Under the pieces are notes generated by a model. That model worked only from the letters and a program-made list of their open reading frames with translations. It made no database searches and was not told the DNA's origin. Source: an uncultured Rhodospira sp. (GTDB lineage Bacteria; Pseudomonadota; Alphaproteobacteria; Rhodospirillales; Rhodospirillaceae). Taken from it: DNA of 64,000 nt. A program made the translations under genes and the position numbers. This document shows, in pieces, positions 1 through 9,461 of the stretch. The DNA is taken from contig NZ_CAKZOT010000089.1 of the NCBI RefSeq assembly GCF_937138205.1, positions 44,929 to 108,928 on the forward strand, in the 5' to 3' direction. The stretch's first letter is position 1; each line of letters begins with the position of its first letter.

Positions 1-1198
1 AATCGGCGTATTGCGGATCCGTTGGATCGGCGAAGGTCAGGGTGTCACCGTCGTTGGCCGTGACCAGGAAGATCCCCCCATTGTTGGCCGTGCCGTTGAA
101 CGAGACCTCGGCACCCACCGGGATGTCGCTGAAGGCCCCCGCTGTTCCCGCGGTCACGGTGCCGCCGTCCGTCCCCGGGACGGCCGCCGTGAACGTTAGG
201 TTCGTGGAATCCGCCGCGCTGACGTCGGTGTAGAGATTGCCCTGGGCGAGAAAACCCATGGCGCGGATCGCCTTTTCGAATGCCGGGTCCTTGGCGTTGA
301 TGCCCAGGTCGACGGTGCGGCGCTCGCTCACGCGGTGTTCGGTCACCAGATCGTCACCGCCGTAGTAGCTGATGGTTTCCAGGGTCGCATCGGCAGCAAA
401 GGTGTTTGGGTTGGTGCCGTAGCGGCCGTCGCTCACCTCAAGGGTACCGGCCCCGGCGTTGGTGAGGACCGTGTACACGTCCTCCTGGCCGGTGCTGTCG
501 GTCAGGCGGATGGTGGCGCCGACCGGAATGTCGTCGAAGGCGGCGGCGGTGCCGGCCGTGATGGTGTAGGGCGTTCCTGGGGGCGGGCCGCCGGCGTACG
601 CCAAGCCGCCATGCTCGCCGTTGTCGACCGAAATGTTCGCCACATTGGCCGTGCGCGTGTCGGGGAAGGTGATCGTGCCGCCGTCATAGAAGTTCTGGAA
701 GTCCTGAAGCGACGTATACGACAGGTTGACCGACCTCTGGTCCGAGCGGCCGCCGGAGAACAGGTAGCCGCCATCGGCCTGGGTGTTCAGGTAATAGGTC
801 ATGTCCTGAAGCGCGGCGAAGGCATACTTCTGAACGTTATCCAGGTTTTCCCGTTCTTCGTCGGTCAGGGGCTCCGTCGCCGAATTGCTGCCCAGCAGAT
901 CAAGCTCGGTCCGCAGATCGTGCAGGCGCTTTTCCACCGCCGTGACGGCCGTGTTCATCGCACTCAGCCGTGCCTCCGCGACGTTGTTAGTCTGCGTGAA
1001 GCGCTGGACCGAGGACAGCTCGGCCTCGATGCTGACCAGGCGGAAGCTCTGTTTCGAGATCCCGGCGTAGTCCTGCGACTTCTTTTCGGTCACAAGCTGC
1101 GTCTGCGTCTCGTACATCCGCTTTTGCAGCGTGGTCATCTGCTGCACCAGCGATGTGCTCTGGGCAAACGTGCCCACGCGGGCCGACATGGAAATCAT
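1..1198 (-). CDS. flgL: Flagellar hook-associated protein 3 / flagellin-like FlgL (3' end outside window)
   Basis: Minus-strand open frame from ATG at 1198 to the window edge (absent from the ORF track because no stop is in the window). Translation MISMSARVGTFAQSTSLVQQMTTLQKRMYETQTQL... is FlgL-like; next to flgK. Confidence 0.85.
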   Translation of the reverse strand, partial: MISMSARVGTFAQSTSLVQQMTTLQKRMYETQTQLVTEKKSQDYAGISKQSFRLVSIEAELSSVQRFTQTNNVAEARLSAMNTAVTAVEKRLHDLRTELDLLGSNSATEPLTDEERENLDNVQKYAFAALQDMTYYLNTQADGGYLFSGGRSDQRSVNLSYTSLQDFQNFYDGGTITFPDTRTANVANISVDNGEHGGLAYAGGPPPGTPYTITAGTAAAFDDIPVGATIRLTDSTGQEDVYTVLTNAGAGTLEVSDGRYGTNPNTFAADATLETISYYGGDDLVTEHRVSERRTVDLGINAKDPAFEKAIRAMGFLAQGNLYTDVSAADSTNLTFTAAVPGTDGGTVTAGTAGAFSDIPVGAEVSFNGTANNGGIFLVTANDGDTLTFADPTDPQYAD

Positions 1199-1271
1199 GG
1201 CATCGCCTCCTGCTTGCCTGGGTGACGGCGGTCACTGGTCCGGTCGCGGTCCGTCATCGTCCTGGATCCTG

Positions 1272-3452
1272 TTAGACGATGCTGTTCAGCACGTCAAACA
1301 TGTCGGAAATGGTTGAGATCACCCGGGCCGACGCCGAATAGCTTTGCTCGAAGATGAGCAACTCGGCCAGTTCCTCGTCGAGGTTGACGCCGCTGATCTC
1401 GGCGTTTTTCAGGCTCAGGGTGTCCACCAGGCCGACCTGGTATTCGAGTTTCGACTCGTTGTTCGCGGCCTCGCTCGCGTTCGATGACACCGTCATGGCC
1501 GCGAAGTCCGCCAGCGACTTGGTCGTGGCCGGCAGGTCCCCGGCGCTTTCGAAGGCCTGCGTGGCACGCAGGGCCTCAGCCAAGGCGTTGGCCGTGCTGT
1601 TGTCGCCGGGGCTAAGGGTATACTCGCTGGTATCGGCATTGTAGATCATCGCGCCGCGCGAGATCAGCGAGGGGTTTTCCGTGATCTCGGTCTTGATGGC
1701 CAGTTGGTTGGACAGGCCGGTGTCGCTGACCTCAAGGCCGAGGGCGTCGATCAGGGCGGTGCCACCGGCCTGGGTGACCGCCATGTCGTACCCGTTGAGT
1801 TGCTTGAGCCGCAGCCGCACGCCGTCGCCTTCCGGCACCACCTCGGCTTCCAGGAACCCGGTCAGACCGCTGCCGGTGGCGTTGATCTTGTCGGCGATGT
1901 CCTGAATGGTGTCGGTGGCGGCGACGGCGATGGTGCCCCAAATCAGACCCGCGTTCGCCGGGTCGTTGTCACTGAAGTTCAGCGTGCCGGCCGTCATGGG
2001 CGTCCAGCCGGCGGACTTGATGTCGGACTCCCAGGCCCAGTCGTTGCGCTCTGATGTATAAACGTCGTTCAGGCCGAAGAAGTTCGAAAAGCCGGAGACG
2101 GTGGTATCGTCGGTGCCGTCGGCGTCCATGTCGAAGGCAATCTCGGCGTCCTCGTGCGTCCAGGTCGCCGGATCGGCGCCAGCGGTGGTGTTGACGTCCT
2201 TGAAGGCAAGACCGAGGCTGGTGGTGTTGAGGTTGATTTCCAACACGCCGTCGGCGTTGACGGCGGCCGTGGCGCCCGGATCGGCGTTGGCCGCGAGCCA
2301 GCCATTCAAGCCCGCGGCCACCGCGTCCACCGTGAACGGACCGGCGCCGCCCATGACGGTCTTCAGCGTGGTCTGGCCCACTTCGGCGCCGGTGCTGTCG
2401 AACAGGGCGACGACCGTGTCGTGGTTCCCGTCCAGGGTGATGGTCTGGTTGGCCGAGTCCAGGAACGTCCGCGTCCCCACGTATTCGCTCGCCAGGTTCG
2501 GGAAGCTTGTCCCCTGGTTGTTGATGCGGTTGACGGTATCCTGCAACGAGCCCGACAGTTCGTCGAGCTGGGCCTGATAGTCGGTCAGCGTCGAATCGCG
2601 CATCTCGATCAGGGCCGACAGCCGGCCCTTGGTGATGTCGTCGGTGATGTCCTGGCCGATGAGGGAGATGGGACCGATGTCGCCGCCGTCCTTGCTGTGC
2701 AGGGCCATGATATTGGACACCGAGCTGTGGCTCAGTTCCTTGACCTCGTAGTCCACCAGGATGCTGCCGCCCTGGGTGTAGACCGTCAGTTCGCCGGTGT
2801 CGCGCAGGAACGTCGTGATGTTCATCAGCGCGCTCAGTTCCTTGACCGCCTGGTCGCGCTTGTCGATTAGGTCGGTGCCGTCCTTTTCCGTGGCCAGGGC
2901 GTACCCGATCTCCTCGTTCAGGCCCTTGATCTCGTACAGCAGGTCATTGACGTCGCCGACGGCGTCCTCGATCTCCTGGTCGGCCTCCAGGCGCAGGCTC
3001 TGCAGGGTGTCCGCCATGGCGTTGAGCTTCATGGCGACATCTTCGGCGCTTCGCACGGTCGACAGGTGCTGTCCGGTTTCGGCGGGGTCCAGCGCCAGGG
3101 CCTCGACCTCGTCGGCAAGGCTCCCGATCAGGTGCGAGATGGTGTTGTTGGCGCCCGGCTTGCCGAACAGGGCCTGCATCCGCTCGAAGTACTCGGCCTT
3201 GACCTCAAGGGATTCGAGCGTGGCGTTTTCCCGGTTGAGTTGTTGGATCAGCCCCATGTCGACCCGGCGCGTGACCTCCGTCACCTGCACCCCGGCGCCG
3301 GTGCCGTTCAGGACCAGGCTTTCCTGATGGAAGACCTTCTTGGTGTAGCCGACGGTGTTGACGTTGGCGATGTTGCGCGAGACCAGGTCCAGGCCTTTCT
3401 GGCTGGTCTGCAACCCCAGGAGTCCCGTGTTCAGGGCTTGTGTGAGGCTCAT
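1272..3452 (-). CDS. flgK: Flagellar hook-associated protein 1 FlgK
   Basis: 726 aa, N-term MSLTQALNTGLLGLQTSQKGLDLVSRNIANVNTVGYTKK and C-term EELAELLIFEQSYSASARVISTISDMFDVLNSIV are typical of FlgK. Confidence 0.95.
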   Translation of the reverse strand: MSLTQALNTGLLGLQTSQKGLDLVSRNIANVNTVGYTKKVFHQESLVLNGTGAGVQVTEVTRRVDMGLIQQLNRENATLESLEVKAEYFERMQALFGKPGANNTISHLIGSLADEVEALALDPAETGQHLSTVRSAEDVAMKLNAMADTLQSLRLEADQEIEDAVGDVNDLLYEIKGLNEEIGYALATEKDGTDLIDKRDQAVKELSALMNITTFLRDTGELTVYTQGGSILVDYEVKELSHSSVSNIMALHSKDGGDIGPISLIGQDITDDITKGRLSALIEMRDSTLTDYQAQLDELSGSLQDTVNRINNQGTSFPNLASEYVGTRTFLDSANQTITLDGNHDTVVALFDSTGAEVGQTTLKTVMGGAGPFTVDAVAAGLNGWLAANADPGATAAVNADGVLEINLNTTSLGLAFKDVNTTAGADPATWTHEDAEIAFDMDADGTDDTTVSGFSNFFGLNDVYTSERNDWAWESDIKSAGWTPMTAGTLNFSDNDPANAGLIWGTIAVAATDTIQDIADKINATGSGLTGFLEAEVVPEGDGVRLRLKQLNGYDMAVTQAGGTALIDALGLEVSDTGLSNQLAIKTEITENPSLISRGAMIYNADTSEYTLSPGDNSTANALAEALRATQAFESAGDLPATTKSLADFAAMTVSSNASEAANNESKLEYQVGLVDTLSLKNAEISGVNLDEELAELLIFEQSYSASARVISTISDMFDVLNSIV

Positions 3453-3494
3453 GGTTCCAGGTCCCTTCGCGCTGCGGCCGGCTTCTGCCGGCGG

Positions 3495-4337
3495 CTACAG
3501 GTTTTCGTTGAACGACAGGGTCACGCGGGCTGGGTTGTGGCTCGACTCGGCCATCCGGCCGCCGGCGTTGTAGGCGGCCGCCGCCTCGCCGTTGACATCA
3601 CGCATGGCGTCCACGATCACGGTCATCAGCCGATTCGTGGCCTCCATCGTGCTCTTGAGCAGGCGAACGTTCTCCGACAGGTGGGCGTCCATCCACACGC
3701 CCATGGCGCGGACGATCTCGCGTTCGTCCTCCGGCAGGTTGGTCATGTGGCCGGGGTCGCGGTGGATGGCCAGCATCCGCTTGCGGTATAGTTGCGTGCA
3801 GGCGTTCTTGCGGTCGGCCAGCGCCTTGACCGCCTCGACGTTGTGCGAGCGCAGCGCCGTGTTTTCCTCGACCAGCACCTCCGTCAGGGCCTGGGCGGCG
3901 CGCAGCACTTCGGCCACCGTCGCGTTGGACCGCACCGTGCCCTTGGGCGGGCGCAGGTCGCGGACGCTCCGGCCCGGCTCCAGCGGTTTGCGCGGCCGGC
4001 TCGCCTGGGGATCGGTGGCGCGTCGCGGCCGGCGCGGCCGGCGGGCCTGCGTCGGTTGTCCCGGCGGTGGCGGCGCGGCGGCCGGCGTGGTCGCGGCCGT
4101 GCCGGCGGGGGAGGCACCGCCGGGTTTCGCGAGGCTCAGGCTGGGCGGCGTGGGTCCCGCCGGCGCGGAGGCGCTGCCCTGTTGCGGCGCGGCGCCGGCC
4201 ACGCCAATGCTCAGGCGCGGGGCGCCGGCGGAGGCCGGCGACGCCTTGACCGGGGTGTCAGGGGCGGTCCGCTGGGACGCCAGCGGACGCGATCCCAGCG
4301 CGGGCGGCGGCTTCAGGGTTGGCTTGTCCGATGACAT
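3495..4337 (-). CDS. FlgN-like flagellar export chaperone with Pro/Ala-rich N-terminal extension
   Basis: MSSDKPTLKPPPALG...; helical C-terminal half (LTEVLVEENTALRSHNVEAVKALADRK...) resembles FlgN; located between flgK and flgJ-like genes. Confidence 0.6.
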   Translation of the reverse strand: MSSDKPTLKPPPALGSRPLASQRTAPDTPVKASPASAGAPRLSIGVAGAAPQQGSASAPAGPTPPSLSLAKPGGASPAGTAATTPAAAPPPPGQPTQARRPRRPRRATDPQASRPRKPLEPGRSVRDLRPPKGTVRSNATVAEVLRAAQALTEVLVEENTALRSHNVEAVKALADRKNACTQLYRKRMLAIHRDPGHMTNLPEDEREIVRAMGVWMDAHLSENVRLLKSTMEATNRLMTVIVDAMRDVNGEAAAAYNAGGRMAESSHNPARVTLSFNENL

Positions 4338-4366
4338 GGCGGGCTCTCCCAAGCTCGGGCAATCAG

Positions 4367-4726
4367 TCAGGCGGTCACGTCCTGGGTGGACAACATCGTT
4401 CGCATGACGCCGTCGGCGACCCCCACGCCGCCCTGGCGGGCGATCATGCGGCCGTACTCGTCGACCAGCAGCGAGCGCCACACGGTCTCGGCATGGCCGC
4501 CGCCGAACGGCGGCTCGGTGGACAGGCCGGAGAACATGGGCTGCATCATCTGCGCGAGGAAGAAGGCCTCGAAGTCCTCGGCGGCCGCGCGGGCCTTGGC
4601 GACGTTGCCGGCGCGCGCGGCGGACGCGAGCGCCGACGCGCTGGCACCGGCGGCGGCGGCGCCGACGGCGTCGGAGGCCAAGGCGCTCTGGCTCTGAATC
4701 AGGGTGTCCATCACATCGGGCCTCAC
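4367..4726 (-). CDS. FlgJ-like rod-binding protein (N-terminal domain only)
   Basis: 119 aa with AAEDFEAFFLAQMMQPMFSGL...FGGGHAETVWRSLLVDEYGRMIARQGGVGVAD, typical rod-binding domain; overlaps flgI by 4 bp. Confidence 0.85.
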   Translation of the reverse strand: MRPDVMDTLIQSQSALASDAVGAAAAGASASALASAARAGNVAKARAAAEDFEAFFLAQMMQPMFSGLSTEPPFGGGHAETVWRSLLVDEYGRMIARQGGVGVADGVMRTMLSTQDVTA

Positions 4727-5895
4727 ATTACCTGGATTTCCGCCTGCATGGCGCCGGCGGCCTTGATCGCTTGCAGGATCGAGATCATGTCGCGCGGCCC
4801 CACGCCCAGCGAATTGAGGCCGTTGACCAGGTCCTGCAGCGTCACGCCGGGATTGACGACGGTCAGTTGGTTGTCCTCTTCCTCGTCCACCTCGATCTCG
4901 GTGCGCGGTACGACCTCGGTCTGCCCTGTGGTGGAGAACGGCGCCGGCTGCGAGACCTGCGGCGTCTCGGTGACGCGGATAGTCAGGTTGCCCTGGGCGA
5001 TGGCCACGGTGTCGATGCGCACGTTCTCACCGATGACGATGGTGCCGGTCTGTTCGTCGATGACCACCCGGGCGAGCTGGTCGGGCTCGACCCGCAGTTG
5101 CTCGACGTCGGCCAGCAGACCCACCACGCCGCCCGGATAGTCGCGCGGCACGCGCATCAACACGGTGCCGGGGTCAAGCTGGCTGGCCAACTCGGTGCCC
5201 AGAAACGTGTTGATGGCGTTACTGACCCGCCGGCCGGTGGTGAAGTCGGGATTGCGCAGGCTGATCTTGACCGATTCCATGTCGCCCAGTTCGAACGGAA
5301 CCTCTTTCTCGACGATGGCGGCGTTGGGAATGCGGCCGTTGGTGGGCACGCCCTTGGTGACGGTCTCGGCCTCACCCTCGGCAACGAAGCCGCCCACCTG
5401 CACCTGGCCCTGGGCGACGGCGTAGACCTCGCCGTCGGCGCCCAACAGCGGCGTCACCAACAGGGTGCCGCCGAGCAGGTTGCTGGCGGTGCCGAGGGCG
5501 CTGATGGTCACGTCGATGCGGCTGCCCTGCCGGGCGAAGGGCGGCAGGGTGGCGGTCACCATGACGGCGGCCGCGTTGTCCGGCGACAGGTCGTCGTCGC
5601 GGGTGTTGACGCCCATGCGCTCCAACATGCCGATCAGGCTTTCGCGCGTGTAGGGGTCGTCGTCCATGTCGTCGCCGGTGCCGTTCAGGCCCACCACCAG
5701 TCCGTAGCCGATCAGGATGTTGTCGCGCACGCCCTCGAAGGTGGCGATGTCCTTGATGCGCGAGGCCGCCCAGGCCCCGGGCGCCGCCGCCAGGAGCATC
5801 ACCGCGAGGCCGAGCACGGCCGCCAAGACGGGCAGGGCAGGGGCGCGGCGCGGTTGTCGCGGGCGGAGCGGAGAACTGGCAGTCATGGTCGTCAT
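4723..5895 (-). CDS. flgI: Flagellar P-ring protein FlgI
   Basis: RIKDIATFEGVRDNILIGYGLVVGLNGTGD ... LQDLVNGLNSLGVGPRDMISILQAIKAAGAMQAEIQVM. Confidence 0.95.
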   Translation of the reverse strand: MTTMTASSPLRPRQPRRAPALPVLAAVLGLAVMLLAAAPGAWAASRIKDIATFEGVRDNILIGYGLVVGLNGTGDDMDDDPYTRESLIGMLERMGVNTRDDDLSPDNAAAVMVTATLPPFARQGSRIDVTISALGTASNLLGGTLLVTPLLGADGEVYAVAQGQVQVGGFVAEGEAETVTKGVPTNGRIPNAAIVEKEVPFELGDMESVKISLRNPDFTTGRRVSNAINTFLGTELASQLDPGTVLMRVPRDYPGGVVGLLADVEQLRVEPDQLARVVIDEQTGTIVIGENVRIDTVAIAQGNLTIRVTETPQVSQPAPFSTTGQTEVVPRTEIEVDEEEDNQLTVVNPGVTLQDLVNGLNSLGVGPRDMISILQAIKAAGAMQAEIQVM

Positions 5896-6260
5896 CGTGT
5901 GTGTCCAGACGGTCCAGGGGGCAGGTGCCAGGGATATCGGCAAAACATGTCCTTCGAACGGCGCGGTGCGGCGAACACACTGCGCCGTCCCGGCTCATGC
6001 GAAACTCGTGCCACATGGAACACTCTGGGCGGGCGCGGATCGCGGCGCCGGACGGTGTCTCACGGGACATGGAGGTGGGCAGTCTCGGCCGGTCGGTGGG
6101 CAGGAATTGCCCAGCGGGCTGGGCGGCGGGGGTGCCCGGCGCGGAACCGCGTGCCCTTGCCGCAATTCCGTAAAAAACCATGAATCCTAAGATGTTATTT
6201 ACATCCGCTCAGAAAGCGTATTATTGTTTGGGTGCCAGCGCTGGCGCACACGCGCCGAAC

Positions 6261-6276
6261 TGGCGCACCGGTTGCA
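6261..6276 (+). promoter_or_regulatory. Candidate sigma-54 (-24/-12) promoter upstream of fliX
   Basis: TGGCGCACCGGTTGCA; GG and GC dinucleotides 12 bp apart, matching the TGGCRC-N5-TTGCW pattern. Confidence 0.5.
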
Positions 6277-6395
6277 GCGCGGCCGGGATCAAGCGGGCGA
6301 CCAGTGCCGCCGCGCCCGCGTCGGACCGAGGGATCCGGACAGGCCTCCGGACAGGTCTGGGACGGTTCGGCGGCGGGACTGGACGGGTGGATGCC

Positions 6396-6869
6396 ATGAC
6401 GACGAAGATCGAAGGACCTGGACGCGGCACACCGGCCGGTCGAGTCCGGCGGTCGGAGCGCCCCGTCGACAGTGCCGCCGGCCTGGACTTTGAACGCGCC
6501 CTGCGCGGGTTCCTGAGCGAGGCGGCCGAGGAAACCGACAGCACCGCCGCCGCCGGTGACGCCCAGGCCGTGGGCGGGCTGGGTGGCCTGCTGGCGGCGC
6601 AGGAAGCGGGCGCGGCCGATGACGCCACCGGACGCCGCCAACGCAAGGCGCGGCTGGTCGAGCACGGCGAGGATATGCTCGAACGCCTGGAGGAGGTGCG
6701 CCTGGGCCTGCTTCTCGGCGCCATCCCCAAGGACCGCCTGATGGAACTGGCCAGCATGGTGCGCCAGAAGCGCGAGCAGGGGCCGGACCGCCAGCTTGAT
6801 GCCCTGCTCGACGAGATCGAACTGCGCGCCGAGGTGGAACTGGCCAAGCTGGCCCGCGCCGGCGCCTGA
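6396..6869 (+). CDS. fliX: Flagellar assembly regulator FliX
   Basis: ERLEEVRLGLLLGAIPKDRLMELASMVRQKREQGPDRQLDALLDEIELRAEVELAKL; divergent from flgI as in other alphaproteobacteria. Confidence 0.85.
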   Translation: MTTKIEGPGRGTPAGRVRRSERPVDSAAGLDFERALRGFLSEAAEETDSTAAAGDAQAVGGLGGLLAAQEAGAADDATGRRQRKARLVEHGEDMLERLEEVRLGLLLGAIPKDRLMELASMVRQKREQGPDRQLDALLDEIELRAEVELAKLARAGA

Positions 6870-7068
6870 TGAGAAACGACCGTGTGGGCGCCAAGCGCTG
6901 TGCTCCACGGCCGACGCACTCCGTCGACACAATCGAGGGCGACTAAGGGAGCCATGGGGCGCGGCCGGCGCAATACCAGACCATTTGAGTCTTGATTAAG
7001 CCCGGCGAGGGTCTTAAGTCAGGGTCAGAGCGCGTGCCGCCATCGTTCTGTCAGGGAGAGCCCTCGCC

Positions 7069-7617
7069 ATGTTCATCCAGACCGAGCCCACCCCGAACCC
7101 GGCCAGCCTGAAGTTCCTGCCCGGCCGCGATGTCCTGGGGGACGGCACGGCGCAGTTCGGCACCGAGGCCGACGCGGCCCGCTCGCCGCTGGCGTCGCGA
7201 CTGTTCCGCATCGACGGCGTGGCGGCGGTGTTCCTGGGGTCGGACTTCATCTCGGTCAGCAAGGCCGACGCCGCCGACTGGCAGGTGCTGAAGCCGATGG
7301 TCCTGGGCGCCATCATGGACCACTACACGGCCGGCGAGCCGATCATGCTGGCGGGCGGCGCCGACAACGACGAGGCGGCGACCGATTCCCCGGTGACCCG
7401 CCAAATCCGCGAGCTGCTGGATACCCGGGTGCGCCCGGCCGTGGCCCAGGATGGCGGCGACATCATCTTTCACGACTTCCGCAATGGGGTCGTCTACCTG
7501 CACATGCGCGGCGCCTGCCACGGCTGCCCCAGCTCGACGGCGACCCTGAAGCACGGCATCGAGAACCTGCTGCGCTACTACGTCCCCGAGGTCGAGGCGG
7601 TCGAAGCGGTGATGTAG
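7069..7617 (+). CDS. NifU-like Fe-S cluster scaffold (Nfu family)
   Basis: MFIQTEPTPNPASLKFLPGRDV (Nfu N-domain) plus NifU C-domain motif CHGCPSSTATLKHGIENLLRYYVPEV. Confidence 0.93.
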   Translation: MFIQTEPTPNPASLKFLPGRDVLGDGTAQFGTEADAARSPLASRLFRIDGVAAVFLGSDFISVSKADAADWQVLKPMVLGAIMDHYTAGEPIMLAGGADNDEAATDSPVTRQIRELLDTRVRPAVAQDGGDIIFHDFRNGVVYLHMRGACHGCPSSTATLKHGIENLLRYYVPEVEAVEAVM

Positions 7618-7633
7618 GACCGCGCCCCGTGTC

Positions 7634-8878
7634 GTGACCGCGCCTCCCCGACCCAACCTCATCATCCTGACCGCCTGCGGCGCCGAGGTGCTGACCATGG
7701 TCGGGGTGTTCGCGTTCGCGGCACTTTTGCCGGTGTTCATGGCCGACTGGTCCCTGACCAACACCGAGGCCGGATGGATCGGCGGCGTTGTCTTCGGCGG
7801 CTATGCGCTGGCGGCGCCGGTGCTGGTGGCCCTGACCGACCGGGTGGACGCGCGCCGGGTGTTCATGGCCGGCGCCCTGCTGGCCGGCGGCGCCAATCTG
7901 GCCTTCGCCCTGGTGGCGGACGGGTTCTGGAGCGCGCTGATCCTGCGCGGTCTGGCCGGGGTGGGGCTGGCGGGCACCTACATGCCTGGCCTGCGCCTGA
8001 TGGTCGACCGCATCACCGCCGATCGGCGGGCCGGTGCGGTGCCGCTCTACACCGCCTCCTTCAGTCTGGGCAGCGCCGTGTCGTACATGGTGCCGGCGCT
8101 GGTGGCCGAGGTCGCCGGCTGGCGCGGCGCCTTCGCCGTGTCCGGGGCGGCGGCGGTCCTGGCGGCGCTGGCGGTGGTCGTGCTGCGCCCGCACACACCC
8201 GAGCCGCCGGCGGACGGCCCGCGCGGGGCGCTGCTGGATTTTCGTCCGGTATTCGCCAGCCGCGCCACCATGGGCTACGTGCTGGGCTATGTGACGCACA
8301 TGTGGGAGCTGTTCGCCTTCCGCGCCTGGGTGGTCGCCTTCCTGGGCGTCGGGATGGCCAGCGCCGGGGGCGCGGTGTGGGGCGGAGTCCTGTCGCCCGG
8401 CGGCGTGGCGACGCTGGGGGCGTTGGTGGCCATGGCGGCCAGCATCGGCGGCGCGCGGGTGGCGACCCGGCGCGGGCGGGCGGGCACGACCCAGGTATAC
8501 ATGACCGCCTCGGCCCTGATGGCGCTGGTGTTCGGCTGGCTGGCCGGACTGCCCTATCCGCTGCTGGCGCTGGCGGCCATCCTGTACGCCGGGCTGATTC
8601 AGCTCGATTCGGCGGCCCTGACCACCGGCGCGGTGGAGACCGCCCCGGCGGGACGGCGGGGTGCGACGCTGGCGGTGCACTCCCTGCTGGGCTTCGGGGC
8701 GGCGTTCCTGGGGCCGCTGGTGTTCGGGGTGACGCTGGACCTGGCCGGCGGTCGCGAGTCGGCAACGGCCTGGGGCGTGGCCTTCGGCGTGGTCGGGGCG
8801 ATCGGCCTGTTGGGCGTGCCGGCGCTCACGCTGGCGCGGTCAAGGCCCGCGCGACGGCGAGATCGTCCGGCCCATTGA
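7634..8878 (+). CDS. MFS transporter
   Basis: About 12 hydrophobic segments; MFS-style DRVDARRVFMAGALLAGGANL loop; GTG start. Confidence 0.85.
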   Translation: MTAPPRPNLIILTACGAEVLTMVGVFAFAALLPVFMADWSLTNTEAGWIGGVVFGGYALAAPVLVALTDRVDARRVFMAGALLAGGANLAFALVADGFWSALILRGLAGVGLAGTYMPGLRLMVDRITADRRAGAVPLYTASFSLGSAVSYMVPALVAEVAGWRGAFAVSGAAAVLAALAVVVLRPHTPEPPADGPRGALLDFRPVFASRATMGYVLGYVTHMWELFAFRAWVVAFLGVGMASAGGAVWGGVLSPGGVATLGALVAMAASIGGARVATRRGRAGTTQVYMTASALMALVFGWLAGLPYPLLALAAILYAGLIQLDSAALTTGAVETAPAGRRGATLAVHSLLGFGAAFLGPLVFGVTLDLAGGRESATAWGVAFGVVGAIGLLGVPALTLARSRPARRRDRPAH

Positions 8879-9461
8879 GATTCAGGAACGGATCGATCGG
8901 GTCCGTGGGCCAGTCGGCCACCGCGACGTGGTGCCGTCCGGTCCAGGCGCGCACGGCGCGCAGGCCCTCGTCCAGCATGGCGCGACGCAACGCCGGCGCC
9001 AGCCGCACCGGCCACAGCGCGGCGAGGTGGTGCGTGCGCCCGCCCGACGCCGCAGCGGCGATCTCCGCGTCCTCACGTTCGCGGGCGTTCCACAGACGGG
9101 CCAACAGGTCGGCAGGCACGAACGGCAGATCCCCGGGCACACTGACCAGCCACTCAACGTCGGCATGGCGCGCCGCCATCCACTCCAGCGCCGCCAGCAG
9201 GCCGGCCAGCGGCCCGGCGGAGGCGCCATCGGCCTCGGTCACCGAATCGGCCACCACCGGCACGTCGTAGGCGGCGAAGCGCGCGGGATCGCCGTTGGCG
9301 CTCAGCACCAGGGGACCGGGCCAGGGCGTGAGCCGGTCCAGCATGTGGGCCAGCACCGGCCGTTCGTCGCCCAGCGGCAGCAAGGGCTTGTCCGCGCCAC
9401 CCATCCGCCGCGCCGACCCGCCGGCCAGGATGGCAAGGGCGACCCGCTGGGGCGGGGTCAT
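8826..9461 (-). CDS. mobA: Molybdenum cofactor guanylyltransferase MobA
   Basis: VALAILAGGSARRMGGADKPLLPLGD...VVADSVTEADGASAGPLAGLLAALEW...SVPGDLPFVPADL. Confidence 0.92.
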   Translation of the reverse strand: MTPPQRVALAILAGGSARRMGGADKPLLPLGDERPVLAHMLDRLTPWPGPLVLSANGDPARFAAYDVPVVADSVTEADGASAGPLAGLLAALEWMAARHADVEWLVSVPGDLPFVPADLLARLWNAREREDAEIAAAASGGRTHHLAALWPVRLAPALRRAMLDEGLRAVRAWTGRHHVAVADWPTDPIDPFLNLNGPDDLAVARALTAPA

